DNA of 64,000 nt from the NCBI GenBank assembly GCA_019009955.1, contig CM032228.1:94973001-95037000 (forward strand), written 5' to 3'. Below the pieces are notes generated by a model. That model ran no database searches. It was given only the letters and a program-made list of their open reading frames with translations, and had not been told where the DNA came from. Made by a program: the position numbers and the translations under genes. Below, in pieces: positions 34,352-47,155 of the stretch (positions are counted from its first letter, which is position 1; each line of letters opens with the position of its first letter). Source of the stretch: Riptortus pedestris. Lineage: Eukaryota > Arthropoda > Insecta > Hemiptera > Alydidae.

Positions 34352-37300
34352 GAAATGCAGTTTTGTTAAAGAATGCTATTTTATATAACTTGTCCAAGGC
34401 TAGATTAATCGAATACTAACATCCTATCTTTTTTAGGGAGTTCATAGAATAATTTGAAGCCCTTGACCACATTTCCTAGCATATAGCAGTAAGGGAGTGA
34501 CACAGGTGCCATGGAGGATAAATAATAAACAATGAAATCACTCGCATTTGCTCTACATATATGGAGTTTTCACTTTGCTAGAAGCTGCTTAGTCGTCTTG
34601 GAGAAGACAAACGAACGAAGTGATTGAAGTTGGACCTCAGAATAGTGTTACTGGATAACTCCATAAGGAAGGCTTAAAATTGAATTGGAATTGTTTCTGG
34701 ACCGTAAGAGTTATTCTAAAGTAACCGAGGAGAGGTCATCTAAAAATGAACAAAGCACAACATTAATATAATTAAGTGCATACTTTGAGAATCGATTATT
34801 AATTAGGAAAATCATCACTGTTGTTGAGAAAAATAATAAAGCACGCAAAAATATACTGAGTGTGAAGCATATTGAACCACTGCACGGATCACTTAACTAA
34901 GAGTAAATAGTGATCCATTTTAAAGACTTAATTATCAAGAAAAAAAAATCACAACGAAGTCTAAAACAAAATAAATAAAAATTGAAATTAGTCATTTGCT
35001 GAACATTATTACTCAATTGGTAAACAAAGAACACATTTTGCTCTAAATTATAAATTAGACTCGCTTGATGGTATATACATTTTTTTAAAAAGTGGGATGT
35101 TTCAATTATATCAGTAAATCCAATGGGATACTGCCATTCTGGACGTGGCACTGCATCTAGGGAGTCTGCTCTACCAGGATTCATACAGGAAATTAGTTGT
35201 TAGGGTTTTCCTCATTTAGTCTCTAACCATCACGAAACACTCTACACTCTTTCAGATAGATTTTCTTTAATTAAGATCATACAAGGAAATTAAATTTAAA
35301 AGTTTTCTAGATAAAATGATGGTCATAATGACTTATTCTTTTATTTTGTTTAGATCGATTAGACAGAGACATAGCAAACTTTTAATTGGCCACCCTAGGC
35401 AAACTTTCTCGTGACGTATGATAAAGTTCTTTCCTCACTGCTCTGTACAACTACAAACTTCTTTCCAAATATTATATTTACTGTACTGGAATAAAGAAGG
35501 CTGTCAGTTAGCACTAAATGAAATTCCGAGGCACTGGAATGACACGCTTAGTGATACAATTGCTTTAAGTAAATATTACATGAGTATGATCGGAGACCAG
35601 ATAGTAATAGTTCGCTAATTATGGAGTAGGAGAAAAATAAGTGATTATATGAAATATGAAATTATATTGTTAATATTCCTAATGACCATTTCCTTCCAGA
35701 AGAATGTACATGACTTTGTGTATTACTCATTTTCATGCTCATTATATTTCCTTGTCCAGGGATCGGCTAATGAATAGCGTATTGATCAAATAAAAATTGT
35801 GGCCACAAAGTTGGAAATACTCAATGATGACACCACATAGAACAATAATTAATGCTGGTGCTTTTGAAGAAAAGCTTCATTCGATATGATTGAAGAAAAT
35901 CTTTCACATTAATTATTTTATTTTTGTGGCAAGGCGCTTTTAACATACCTATTCGTCGTCAGTGCTTTGTTGAGACACAAGTGCAATCTAAACCATCAAA
36001 TCCATTATAATATTAATGGGGACCCATTGGTTCCTCTAACCTACAGCATCTTGGGAGATATAATATTAATAAATAACACATTTAAGCCAGGTTTATGATT
36101 TAAAAATTGGACACTTTTCCCACAGGCCGCGGGGTAGCTGGGTGTTATGTTTACTAATAACTTATTTTTAATAGAATAGACACGTTCCACTTTTAAACAC
36201 AAATTGTATATTAACATCATGTTCTCATACATATATCAACCTACAACACATCTGATCTCTCCAAACACTTGAACTACTAAACATCTGATCTACAACACTG
36301 GATTACAGGTAAATTATTTTGTTTATTATTGTGCTTTTTAATTATATTTTTGTATTTGAAAACACTTGAATTCCAGATTGTTTCACTTTTTAATGCTTTA
36401 ATATTTGTCAAATCGTCCGCTAGGTAGCAGTGAATATTGGGGGTGCTGTGCCTGTGAGTCTAAGGCAAACTTCCCTAAACCTGAATTAAGTCACATCGTC
36501 CCGAGAAAGATTGTACTCCCTGAGAACAACTGCGTCTGGGACAGAGAGGATGTGACCATACACGGTTCAATTTGATTTCTATTTTTTAATGTATATATCA
36601 AGTCAAAACTGGAAATCCAGAATAAAGGCCTGATACTGAACAATATCCTGCTATAGATCAAATTAATCCTGCATTGTTGCTAACACTCCTTATTGGATCA
36701 ATATTACGATAATAGTTGTATCTAATTAAATAAAAACGTCTTATCAAACCGCTAAAGGGATGATTGACTTAAAGGCTAAAAATATCAAAGGAAAATGAAT
36801 TCCTTTAAGGCACGTTCAATAAAGTAATGGTAACTCTACCTGAATTTTCTTGGTGAAACACCGCCTCTTCTTTAATCACAGCCAAGCCTTTCACTCTTAA
36901 CACGATTTAGTGCTTCTCTTTGAAAACTTCTCAACCTAATGTTCACCTCTTACTACTTCATCTCTATTTTGGTAAGTTTCCTCTATCTCTCTTTTTCTCT
37001 TCCTTTTTTTCAGTGTTCGTGACTAAAAGACTATATTACTTTGGACGAAAAATACGCCAAAAACATACACTCATTTTTCCGTGTCATCCTTGCCTTTTTT
37101 TTCTCTCGTAAGAATAATTAATCCTATATTTTAGCTAATTACAAAACTCGAACTCCTTGCATTAAAGATTTGTATACACTTTTACAAATTTATAATTAAT
37201 AACTACTTGGTTTCCTACCTTTGCCGGTGGGGGGGGGGTGTCAATGTATACATCTATAGTTGAAAAAAGGGTCGATACGCCCTCTTGTGGTAACAATATT

Positions 37301-38664
37301 TTTTTTTATCTATATAACCAATTCGTGAAATAAAAAGATAATTCTTATTAACAAGCAGTACAGGAAAAGGAGAAAGGGTGGAGTCGAGGAGTAAAATACG
37401 TTTTCATTTTTATTCTAATATTTTCATTACATTTTGTAAAGATAATAGAATTGCCTATGTAGAATGATCTTCTAATAATTTTATTCCTTTCTGTTTTACT
37501 TTTCGACTAGTGTGTTTTACTTCAAGATGAAATATGTATTTCAACTGGGATGCTCTGTACCACGCATTGTCGCTATATTTCAATGTAGTCCGATTTTTAT
37601 CAGTAAAAATTCTAAAATATTCTATAGGCTTAAACTAAAAATGAAAGCTAAAAACAAAATCCTCAATAGCAATGATACATTTGTTTTACTTTTTTAATAG
37701 ACAATTTACAATGGAAAAGTTTTAACTTGTAGAGAAACAGCTGGGAATTATTTTCTTCTCGTTAATGGGATATTGCAATATTTTGAGATGTATTTCTTTG
37801 AAATTCACTAAAACATTATCATACAGAATGTGTATTCATTGGTAGGATGAATTTTGTTATAATGAAATCCCATTCCAATTTGTGTCCTCAATGAAAAGAA
37901 AATTGACAACTTGGTTTTTTAAAAAGAACCTGCGAGACATTTTCCAACTTTTATTGATTGTTGTCGTCATCCTTACGAAGAAGATAGTTCAAATTTAATT
38001 TTATGCTATCTCCATTCATTGTGGGACACCACATTAGCCATTAATTTTGATGTGGCTGAAAGTCGTGCTTGCAGAGGGAATGCCGGCCGGACTCCCAGGC
38101 CCCATATCGGTTGTATTCTATATAATAGCACTGAAAGATGGCGAGGGACAGACAGGAATCGGGCCAAATAGTCATAAGAATGATTATAAATTATTTAATT
38201 CATTGATTTTATGTGGAGACAACACTATCAAAATCTCATACTAATCTAAATATTGTACAAAAAATGTGAACTATAGTTTCTTAGAAAAATTCACACTATA
38301 AAAGAGGGCATATGTCTGGAATTCGCAATGACAATCACTATATTTTTCTACGGGTTTTGATAGAAAATTATAATTCTAAGACAAATCTCTATCCAACCCC
38401 CCCCCCCCCCCCCGGTAGAATCACTGCATAAGAAGTACTTCGATTTAAAGATTGTATCTTATAAAATTACCTTTAAGAGCCTACTTTGTAATCTGCTAAG
38501 AATCTTAATGAAGGTAAATGTGTTTGAAATAGCACCTTATAGATGGAAAATACATCCATAGATAATGTGCAATGGAGTGACAAGACTACACTTTGCATCA
38601 CAGGAGCAGTGAATCCTTCCTGGATATGGAGGTAGGCCTCTAGCATCTGTGTATGGAGTGGACT
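34352..38664. other. Unassigned AT-rich DNA
   Basis: No gene or family repeat recognised. Small features: catctgatct repeated at 36248 and 36281, a G-run at 37229 and a 16-base C-run at about 38398. Open frames of 60-95 codons lack motifs. Confidence 0.4.
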
Positions 38665-38722
38665 TTATTATTATTATTATTTATTAACGTCCACCTTTTG
38701 CAACTGAGGCTAATCCCGACTT
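38665..38722 (-). mobile_element. SINE 3' tail fragment
   Basis: (TTA)n then ttattaacgtccaccttttg and caactgaggctaatcccgac match the 3' end of the SINE at 30861. The remainder is absent. Confidence 0.65.
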
Positions 38723-39041
38723 TATAAAGGGGCTCATTTTTTCAGGCCTGCATTAAATAAACAGATATTGCTCGATGTAAGCTGGAAACAAACTTTTAGA
38801 AGAAATCCTGCTGGACCTGAGATAAATAATAGGAGTGCAGTCAGGCGGTCCTTCTCACAAACGGTTCTTCCGAATCACACGACCCGACTGAGACCGATTT
38901 CTTTAGATAGGAATGTATTGAAGATATGTGCAACTGCAATATGTTCTATGAACTACGTCTTCAGAAGCATTTTGAGTCACGATTAGTTAAATGCATCAAC
39001 TTTAAGCTTTAAGGAAGAGTTTAAGCTTTAATCAAAAAAAG

Positions 39042-39170
39042 TTCGTCACGCAGGGGGCTGTGTTAACTAAGCAAATTTCCCACATGCGTCACAAGACGTA
39101 AAAGTTCAATGAGAACAATATTTTGTCAACAAATAAAGTTCTTCATTGTATAACAGCTTGTTGTTAATAT
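39042..39170 (+). mobile_element. H family 5' fragment
   Basis: TTCGTCACGCAGGGGGCTGT after an A run, then aagcaaatttcccacatgcg and gtaaaagttcaatgagaaca. No 3' terminus is found. Confidence 0.6.
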
Positions 39171-40017
39171 ATAATTACATGGATAGCGTTTCCTAGGCCA
39201 AGAAGTCCCAGTTTTCCACGAAAAATCTACGTGCTAGCTAAAGTCTATATTTTTCATTAACAAAGAACGTATATACTGATAAAATTACAAAAGTCGCTTT
39301 TGTAAGAGAATACTAAAGTACAAAACTGTTATTATGTTGAATAACGGTTATGTTATTAATTATATCCTAATATACATTAGTAGTCTTTACAAGCGTCTTT
39401 GGTTATTTTATCTACATTTACACCAAAAAACCGAGTAAATCATAATATAATTTTTTTTTTAAAACGAGTCCTTTTTAAAACTAGTAAATCTAATATATAA
39501 TCTTATTTCTAATTGTTTAATAAATTTTTTGTTGCTTAAAAGTTTCATTGAGTGTGGGCTAACGTATGGTCCTGGATGTGTCTTACACTAAGCTGTTGAA
39601 AGCTGGCTAAAGTTCCATGAGGAGAGGAAGGCACAGTTTAGATAGGAGCTTGATACATTAGTCAAGATAAGGCTAATTGAAGTCCTTCTAATGCAATAGA
39701 AATAATTGTTAGCATTAGGGTAGATTAGCATAAACTAAATCTCTTATCCTTGGAAATTGGAGAGAGGGCCTTCTACAGTCATTGGACGGGCAGGGCTGGG
39801 AGAGAAACCATTACCAATTAATATAATCTATTGAGACAATAGGCTCATTCATTATGAATTAATCCTGAGTAGGCATTTCTGACCACATATTTGTAATAAT
39901 GTGATCTGGCAGCTTCAAGGCTAATGTTAAATTAATAAGGAAAAATTAAATCTTACTTATTGGGTTTATTTAACGGCCTTGAAGCTATAGAAAATCAAGC
40001 TCACAATGCAGTATATA
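39171..40017. other. Unassigned AT-rich DNA
   Basis: Nothing recognised. Confidence 0.4.
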
Positions 40018-40640
40018 TTTTTATTTATTTGAAGATCTCCGCAACTAGGCGATGTCTCTCAGTACCATTTATTTGAATTCTCTAAATTAAAATTCTAAAA
40101 TAAATAAAAATGTATCCGAAATTATTAAATCATAATATAAAATATATGGAAATAAAATTAAGGAAACGTTAAAATAAAACAATGTGAAACTATAAATTTT
40201 GTGATAAATCCTGACATGGGGGTGGTGGAAGTCTAAGACACAAGATTAAAAATGTGTAATACAGAGATATAAAACGTAGAGAAATGGTAGTTGGGGATTA
40301 AAGTTTGTTGTAAATGTCTGTTGTCTTCAAGTGGTTTACGAGTGTTTTTATATGTGGGCTACCTTCTGTTAATAGTTCGTACAGGTCGTTGGGTAAGTTC
40401 AAATCTGCAGTCGGTCAGGAGATGTTTAATGGTCAGTACTGTGTTACAGTGAGTGCATGTAGGTCGGTCTTTACGGTTTATAAGGTATGACAGTGTAAGT
40501 AGTGAATGTCCGATTCTAAGTCAAGTCAACACCACTTGATCTCGTCTGGTTAGATTTTCCAGAGATCTTCCATTGTTTGGGTTGTCTAGGATTTCTCGGA
40601 TTTTGCAGTATATATTAAATAGCTTAATTTTATCATGCTC
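40018..40640 (-). pseudogene. LINE ORF2 C-terminal remnant and 3' end
   Basis: On the minus strand near 40560-40400 the frames read RSLENLTRRDQVVLT, LRIGHSLLTLSYLINRKDRP and then C-x2-C...H-x4-C (TCTHCNTVLTIKHLLTDC). This is the typical C-terminal end of I/Jockey-type LINE ORF2 proteins (RIGHT...lTH followed by a zinc knuckle). Single stops interrupt it. Downstream, towards 40018, lies a 3' untranslated region shared with 33733-33816 and ending in AAATA-type repeats. RT and endonuclease are not visible. Confidence 0.7.
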
Positions 40641-41051
40641 TATAATGTGAATATCATTTTTGTTTTATCTTGAAAATAGTACAGTACATATTTAATGGCA
40701 AATTCATTCCATAACTCTACTTCTTAAGCCGCATTCCTGGGAAAGATTAATGATTGTTTTTTGCCGGCAATCTGCTCCAGTGGTTTGGGTGCTAATTTTC
40801 CATGGCTATTCGGCCAACTTCTTCAGGCAAATGACGAAAATTGTTATTAGAGAGTGCTGGTTGAGGAACCGAAGTTATGCTCCCGCATTGTTTGCCACCG
40901 TTTATTTAACCTCTGGCCGCCTCAACTATTCTGACGTAATGATCAGGTTGGTTGGTTCGAGTGACAAATCATATTTTTAGTTTCATTTAAAAATACTTTT
41001 CAGGCTTTGGGAAGGAGGATACCATCTAGTCCATTAATTACATTATCCCTT
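40641..41051. other. Unassigned DNA
   Basis: May be further decayed LINE; a 76-codon plus frame at 40750-40980 has no motif. Confidence 0.3.
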
Positions 41052-41175
41052 TTAGCAGATTTCCCTTAGGGGAAATCAGCTATTGAGGTCGTACTCATGA
41101 CGTGATTTTCGAAATTTTTCTTCAAATGTCAATCGATCCTACCTAGGAAATGACGAAAATGAGGTCCGCTAAAAC

Positions 41176-41178
<3 letters not shown>
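41052..41178 (-). mobile_element. H family 3' half, minus orientation
   Basis: Begins with TTAG (complement of CTAA) and the palindrome agcagatttcccttagggga / aatcagct. It then runs through the inverted aaatgtcaatcgatcctacc and tgacgaaaatgaggtccg blocks to the (TA)n that normally lies in the middle of H. Confidence 0.75.

Positions 41179-41237
<59 letters not shown>
41179..41237. repeat. (TA)n between H and R1
   Basis: About 55 bp of TA repeats joining the internal edge of an H copy to the CTAG terminus of an R1 copy. Confidence 0.9.
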
Positions 41238-42109
41238 CTAGCTCAGATACCCGGCTTCGCCCGGAAATTCATTTGAGGCTGGATGGCGATTGCATTTTTT
41301 TGGCAAGGCTTTACTTTGCATAATATTTTGACATTTACCCTTCCCAGTGTTTAGGGTTATACCCGTTGTTAGCATTTGTTAATAATAAAATTAATTTTTA
41401 ATGTAACACTTCACTGTCCTCCATATTGTCATCTTTCCCGTCTCCTGTGCTTTACCTATACGAGTAGAAAAATAATAAGAAAATAAATAACTTTTGTTAG
41501 GTTCATATTTGCAGAAAACCCAATTGAAAACGAAATACAGGTATTTTTAAATTCAGGCCTCTCTTACAACCCCCACTCCTGCCCGTCCCTAGAAATGTTG
41601 GTATGGCTTATTATAATGAAAGCGTTAGTGCTAATACACATACCGAGTTTTATTTATTTCGGTTGAGTCTTTTGCCCCAAATAAAATTGTTCACTTCCGC
41701 TATAGGTTTTAGCGTATATCTCGTTTATAATTCGTTGTACGAAAAACGTGTATATAACAAAAGTTACTCTAAATAACAAAATAAACAACTTTTGTTATGT
41801 TCATATTTGCCGAAAAACTAATAGGAAACGAAATATTGCTATTATTAATTTCTGGCTTCCCTTATAACCCCCACTCCTGTTCGTCTCAGAGAATTTTAAT
41901 ATAGCCTAAAGTCTAAGTTAGGTTAGTAGTAATATACATACCAAGTTTCATAAAATTCGGTTCAGCCGTTTATGCGTGAAAAGGTAACAAACAAACAAAC
42001 ATACACGAAAGAAACAAAATGCAGTTATTGTGTTTATGACATGTGAAACGAAAAGTTATCGTGTAATTTTGAGAATAAAATCAATGTACAGAAAGAGGTT
42101 ACAGTTTTA
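41238..42109 (-). mobile_element. R1 family repeat, type-A end
   Basis: Complete short R1 in reverse orientation. CTAG at 41238-41241 and the hairpin CCCGGCTTCGCCCGG are next. The type-A tail comes with tgcataatattttgacattt, then two body units ending at the gctgaacc block, and the 5' edge is at about 42109 beside imperfect TA. About 872 bp. Confidence 0.8.
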
Positions 42110-42150
42110 TATATATCTATATAATAGGTGATAAAAAACCAATAAAAAAG

Positions 42151-42624
42151 TCCGTCACGCAGGGGCTGCGTAAACTAAGCAGATTTCCCACGTGAAGTTT
42201 TACATTAGAGAAATCTGCCTAATAACAGCTGTAGTAGTAAGAAACCTCTAAATCTATTCACGAGGGACGAATAGTTACGAAAACGGCCGCCAGAGCTCAC
42301 GGCGGAAAGTCCGAACATAGCCACTGCTGCCGAGCACATGCAGAATACAAATGCAAATATCTCAGTTAATATTCAAGATAGAGAATAAATGTATAGATCA
42401 ATATTTATAGAAAATTTAATTTGCAATAAGATTGATTCTGTAATACTTTTCGATTTACAGTAACGGAGATATTTCGAATTTTCGAAAATCCTCTCCTCTA
42501 AACCCCCCCTCCCACTGGTCCGATTTCAGCCGTTAACGAACTTGATCTTTCTTTTTACATAAAACGACTAAATATTGAGTTTGGTAACGATTAAACGAAA
42601 ATTGCGACCGCTAGAGCGGTAACA

Positions 42625-42689
<65 letters not shown>

Positions 42690-42813
42690 TTTTGAACGGA
42701 CCTCATTTTCGTCATCTACTAGGTAGGATCGATGGACATTTGAAGAAATATTTCGAAAATCCCGTCATGAGTACAACCTCAATAGCTGATTTCCCTTAAG
42801 GGAAATCTGCTAA
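42151..42813 (+). mobile_element. H family element, full length and best preserved
   Basis: 663 bp. Begins TCCGTCACGCAGGGGCTGCG after an A run, with agcagatttccc 28 bp in. A (TA)n tract sits in the centre (42628-42686), preceded by the 13 bp inverted repeat gaccgctagagcggt. The end is a perfect 20 bp palindrome GATTTCCCTTAAGGGAAATC (42788-42807) followed by TGCTAA. TC start, hairpin and CTRR-like end recall Helitrons. Inverted subterminal repeats plus a central short tandem repeat recall Helentron-associated (HINE/DINE-1-like) elements. No protein is encoded. Confidence 0.8.
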
Positions 42814-43220
42814 AACTACAGTGTCCACATTTTTTCAAACAACAAAATGATCTAAATATTTCCAGTAAAAGTCACGGAGATCCCAGATTAAACGTATTTT
42901 TATGCTCGGCCCTTCAAATTATCCCACATAGACACACCATGAATAAATTACATAAGAACTAGAAAAAATATTACGTTTATAAAAGTGAGTACTCTCTCTG
43001 TGGCCAATTTGAATAGGAGAGTTTTATTTAGATAGGAGGTGCATCTGTTGAGAAACATCATGCAATTTATGTTGATAATGTTGAAAACAGAACTACATAA
43101 TCTGGCTATGCTTTAGAACACGGATGAGCAACGTGCGACCCGCGTTCATGTCTATGCGCCCAGCCATACATTTCAAAAAATTGAAATTACTTTATAGACT
43201 ATCTTCACTGAATATATTGT

Positions 43221-43223
<3 letters not shown>
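42814..43223. other. Unassigned AT-rich DNA
   Basis: Nothing recognised. Confidence 0.4.

Positions 43224-43274
<51 letters not shown>
43224..43274. repeat. (TA)n microsatellite
   Basis: Perfect TA tract of about 50 bp. Confidence 0.9.
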
Positions 43275-43276
<2 letters not shown>

Positions 43277-44134
43277 TGTACAGCCCGCCGAAAAACATTG
43301 ATTAAAAAGGTTGCTCTCCCCTGCTTTAGAACACAAGCACAGTTTTGTCTTTAAAGATTTCAGAACAACGTTTGAGTCAAGAATAAAGGTAATACTCACA
43401 TTAAAATAAAATAACAACCTGGAGAAAATGGCAAAGGAAAACAGGAGTTTAAAAACATCCCAAGAACATTCAACTCCGTAAATACCAAAATTAAATTATT
43501 TTCTATTAGAAACTGAATTTTGGTATTTATCTATTACAATCTGTTTCCTCTGGTACAGGTTATTATTCTCCAAGAATGTGATTATCGTTTTATTTTAGAA
43601 GTCAGAGGAGAGAGCAAAAAAAATTGAAACAGCTGGAAAATAATGGAGTTGGTTGTAAAAAAAAAAATAAAAAAAATATATCGCCATTTTTATTTTATTT
43701 TAACGCTCCAAAAAATATTGATTAACTACATACCTTACAGAATTGCCTCATATTTTCTCCATCTCAAGAGTTGTTGCTTTGGGAGTATGTGAATACATTG
43801 ATCGATGGTAGGGCTTAGAAACTCCGAAGGGAATTGGCTGAACCAGTTATTGGCTAATCCAGTCTCACCTACTCCGTTAGGTTCTACCATGATAACCCCA
43901 TTACATTCACCTTTACTTTTAGTTTGTGAAAACTGTTCTTTCCAGGTTGGAACAGCGTCAGTGAGAACATCAAGTTTGGCATGGGAGAAGCTATATCTGT
44001 CATTCTTACAGCCAAGAACATGTCATTTTTACATGCGATAAATGTGAGTGTTTTTATGTTTTGAAATCCCAAGCAATTTTTAAAAAATTGAATATACCTA
44101 AAAATCATTTAGACCCATCCATGACACTCAACTC
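43275..44134. other. Unassigned AT-rich DNA
   Basis: Nothing recognised. Overlapping opposite-strand frames at 43805-44108 have no motifs. Confidence 0.4.
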
Positions 44135-44141
44135 ACGCGCG

Positions 44142-44172
<31 letters not shown>

Positions 44173-44251
44173 ATACTCACGCATATATACATACATATAT
44201 ATACACATATATAAATATATCTATATATATTTATATATATATATATATATC
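44135..44251. repeat. Compound (CG)n(CA)n(TA)n microsatellite
   Basis: (CG)8, then (CA)12, then interrupted CATA/TA repeats running into the R1 5' end. Alternating purine-pyrimidine throughout, so prone to Z-DNA and cruciform formation. Confidence 0.9.
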
Positions 44252-47144
44252 AAATTGTAACCTCTGTCTGTACATTGATTTTTTTCGTGAAATTTCACGA
44301 TAACTTTTCGTTTCACATGTCATAGAGACCATAACTGCATTTTGTTTCTTTCGTGTCTGTTTATTTATTTGTTTGTTTGTTTGTTACCTTTTCTCGCATA
44401 AACGGCTGAATCGAATTTTATGAAACTTGGTATGTATATTACTACTAACCCAACTTAGACTTTAGGCTATATTAATACTCTGAGACTAACAGGAGTGGGG
44501 GTTATAAGGAGGCCTGAAATTAAAAATAGTGATATTTCGTTTGCCATTGGATTTTCGGCAAGTATGGACATAACAAAAGTTGTTCACTTTTTTATTTCGA
44601 GTAACTTTTGTTATATAAACATTTGTCGTATACCTACGTATAAATGAGTTATACGCTAAAAACTACTGCGGAAGTCAACAATTTTATTTGGCACAAAAAA
44701 CTCAACCGAACTAAACCGAACTCGGTATGTGAATAACCACCAACGCCTTCCTAATTATAAGTCATACTAACATTTCTAGGGACGGGCAGGAGTGGGGGTT
44801 ATAAGGGAGGCCTGAAATTAAATATAGTGATATTTCGTTTCCTATTGGGGTTTTGGCGAATATGCACATAACAAAAGTTGTTTATTTTATTATTTAGAGA
44901 AATTTGCTCATCAATTCTTTTCAATATGAACTACCAGGTACCTCACCTGGAAAAATTAATTCAAATTATAATATACTAGCTAAGGTACCCGGCGATGCCC
45001 GAGAAATCATTGCTGAGGGACTAATGATGGTATTTTTATAGCAAGACTTTAATGTGTACAATTCCACTTCCCTCCACGATGTATTGTTTTTTCAAAACAG
45101 CCAATCCTAAAGTGTAACTTTCAGGGTTAATAGAATAGAAATTTTAGTTTTGAAGAATATATGAAAATGGGTTCCTAATCTATCCCTCACGACTTTTTGA
45201 CTCTCGGTTTTTGAATAATTCAAACCATAATCATGGGTAGCATTTATTACAATTAAATATCATCTATAATGAACATATTTCCTGCCGAAAATTAATGCAA
45301 GCACATATAGTTTTAGCATAGTTTTATACATAAGATTATATTCGTATTAGTAAGCCTTGTGGAAATCACTTCCTGTCATGACAGCATTCCACAGGAAATA
45401 ACTAAACTCAATTAACTCCCGTCAATTTCCGCTCTCGCAGGAGCGTTATCATCATTGTTTTCCTTAGAATATTGCTTAAGAATATTATTTTAATAATTTA
45501 TCTACCTGATGGAACTAAATAATAGATCCCTAACACATAATTTCATTTATGTTCAAAAAGCTAGATGAGGGGAAGAGAGCCCCCTGCAATCTAGTAATAC
45601 TTTAAACATTCATATCGAGCATATATTAAATACCAGAAATGCTCTTATAGTATATATTTCTATTAGAAATAAATAACAAAGTTATTGGGAAAATAAATAA
45701 ATAAATGAGGAGGCGACGGAGATTTATAAGCTCACTAATCCGAATCATACTTACAACTATCATATATGACTAAAACATAACATCTTTTGTCATAATATGC
45801 ATTTATTAAAAACACTTAAATAAGCACTAATAAAATTAATGACTCCCACAATGGTTTTAGCGTATATGCCGTGTTAACTTCATTTACGGCAAAAGTGAAT
45901 ACAACAAAAGTTACTTTAAATAACAAAAGTAAACAACTTTTGCTATGTGCACGTTTGCCGAAAAAAAATAGAAAATGAAAATTGCGAATTTTTACCTCAG
46001 GCCTGTCTTATAACCCCCACTCCCGTTTGAACCTAAACATTTTAATATAGCTTATAATCATGGAAGAATGAATGCTAATTCGCATACCAAGTTTCGTTAA
46101 ATTCGGTTCAATCGTTTGAGCCCAACAAAATTGTTGGCTTCAGCTTTAGTTTTTAACTTATATCTCGTTTATACTTTGTTATACAGCAAAAGTGAAAAAA
46201 CCAAAGTTACTTTAAATAACAAAATAAACAACTTTTGTCATGTGCATATTTGCATAAAATCCAGTAGAAAAAGAAATATCGCTATTTTTAATTTCAGGCC
46301 TCCCTTATAACCCCCACTTCTGCCCGTCCCTAAAAATATTGGTATGGCTTATTATAAGGACATCGTTAGTATTAATTCACATAGCGAGTTTGGTTTAGTT
46401 CGGTTGAGTCTTTTATGCCAAATTAAATTGTGGACTCCCGCTATAGTTTTTAGCGTATAACTCATTTATACTTCCGTGTACGGCAAAAGTACATATAACA
46501 AAAGTTACTCTAAATTACAAAATAAATAACTTTTGTTATGTGCATATTTGCTGAAAAATCAATAGGAAACAAAATATCGCTATTTTTAATTTCAGGCCTC
46601 CCTTATACCCCCCACTCCTGTTCGTCTTTGAGAATATTAATATAGCCTAAAGTCTAAGTTGGGCTAGTAGTAATATACATACCAAGTTTCATAAAATTCG
46701 GTCCAGCCGTTTATGCGTGAAAAGGTAACAAACAAACAAACAAATAAACAAACAAACAAACAGACACCAAAGAAACAAAATGTAGTTATGGTGTCTATGA
46801 CATGTGAAACGAAAAGTTATCGTGAAATTTCGCGAAAAAAATCAATGTACAGACAGAGGTTACAATTTTATATATATATAGATTATTATGATAATTTGTC
46901 CTTAATAATTTAAATCTATGCTTAATGCACAGGAAACGGGAAATATGACAATATGGAGGACAGTGAAGTCTAACATAAAAAATTAATTTTATTATTAACA
47001 AATCCACAGAAACGACGGATATTAACCCTAAACACTGGGACGGGTAAATGTCAAAATATTGTGCCAAGTAAAGCCTTGCCAAAAAAATACCATCAACATT
47101 CAGCCTCAAATGAATTCCCGAGCGATGCCGGGTATCTGAGCTAG
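44252..47144 (+). mobile_element. R1 family repeat, type A, split by a nested R1
   Basis: The 5' part (44252 to about 44970) starts AATTGTAACCTCTGTCTGTA and stops at attcaaattata. The 3' part (about 46882-47144) resumes at tatgataatttgtcc and ends in the type-A hairpin (CCCGAGCGATGCCGGG) and CTAG. In the uninterrupted copy at window start these sequences are contiguous near 1535-1570. The intervening 1.9 kb is a reverse-oriented type-B R1. Confidence 0.75.
44976..46868 (-). mobile_element. R1 family repeat, type B, nested inside another R1
   Basis: Reverse orientation: CTAG at 44976-44979, hairpin CCCGGCGATGCCCG, a type-B tail including ccataatcatgggtagcatt, then body units and the AACAAACAAACA stretch, ending at gttacaattttatat near 46868. 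It lacks the piggyBac and SINE insertions of its relatives and so represents the uninterrupted type-B element, about 1.9 kb. The empty TTAA is at 45253-45256. Confidence 0.8.
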
Positions 47145-47155
47145 TATATATATAA

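Noticed and set aside
38398..38413. Poly-C and poly-G runs (also 7470, 9997, 20765, 23034, 37229) as G-quadruplex signals
   Set aside because: Single homopolymer runs; they may partly reflect sequencing error and show no repeated G-tract pattern.
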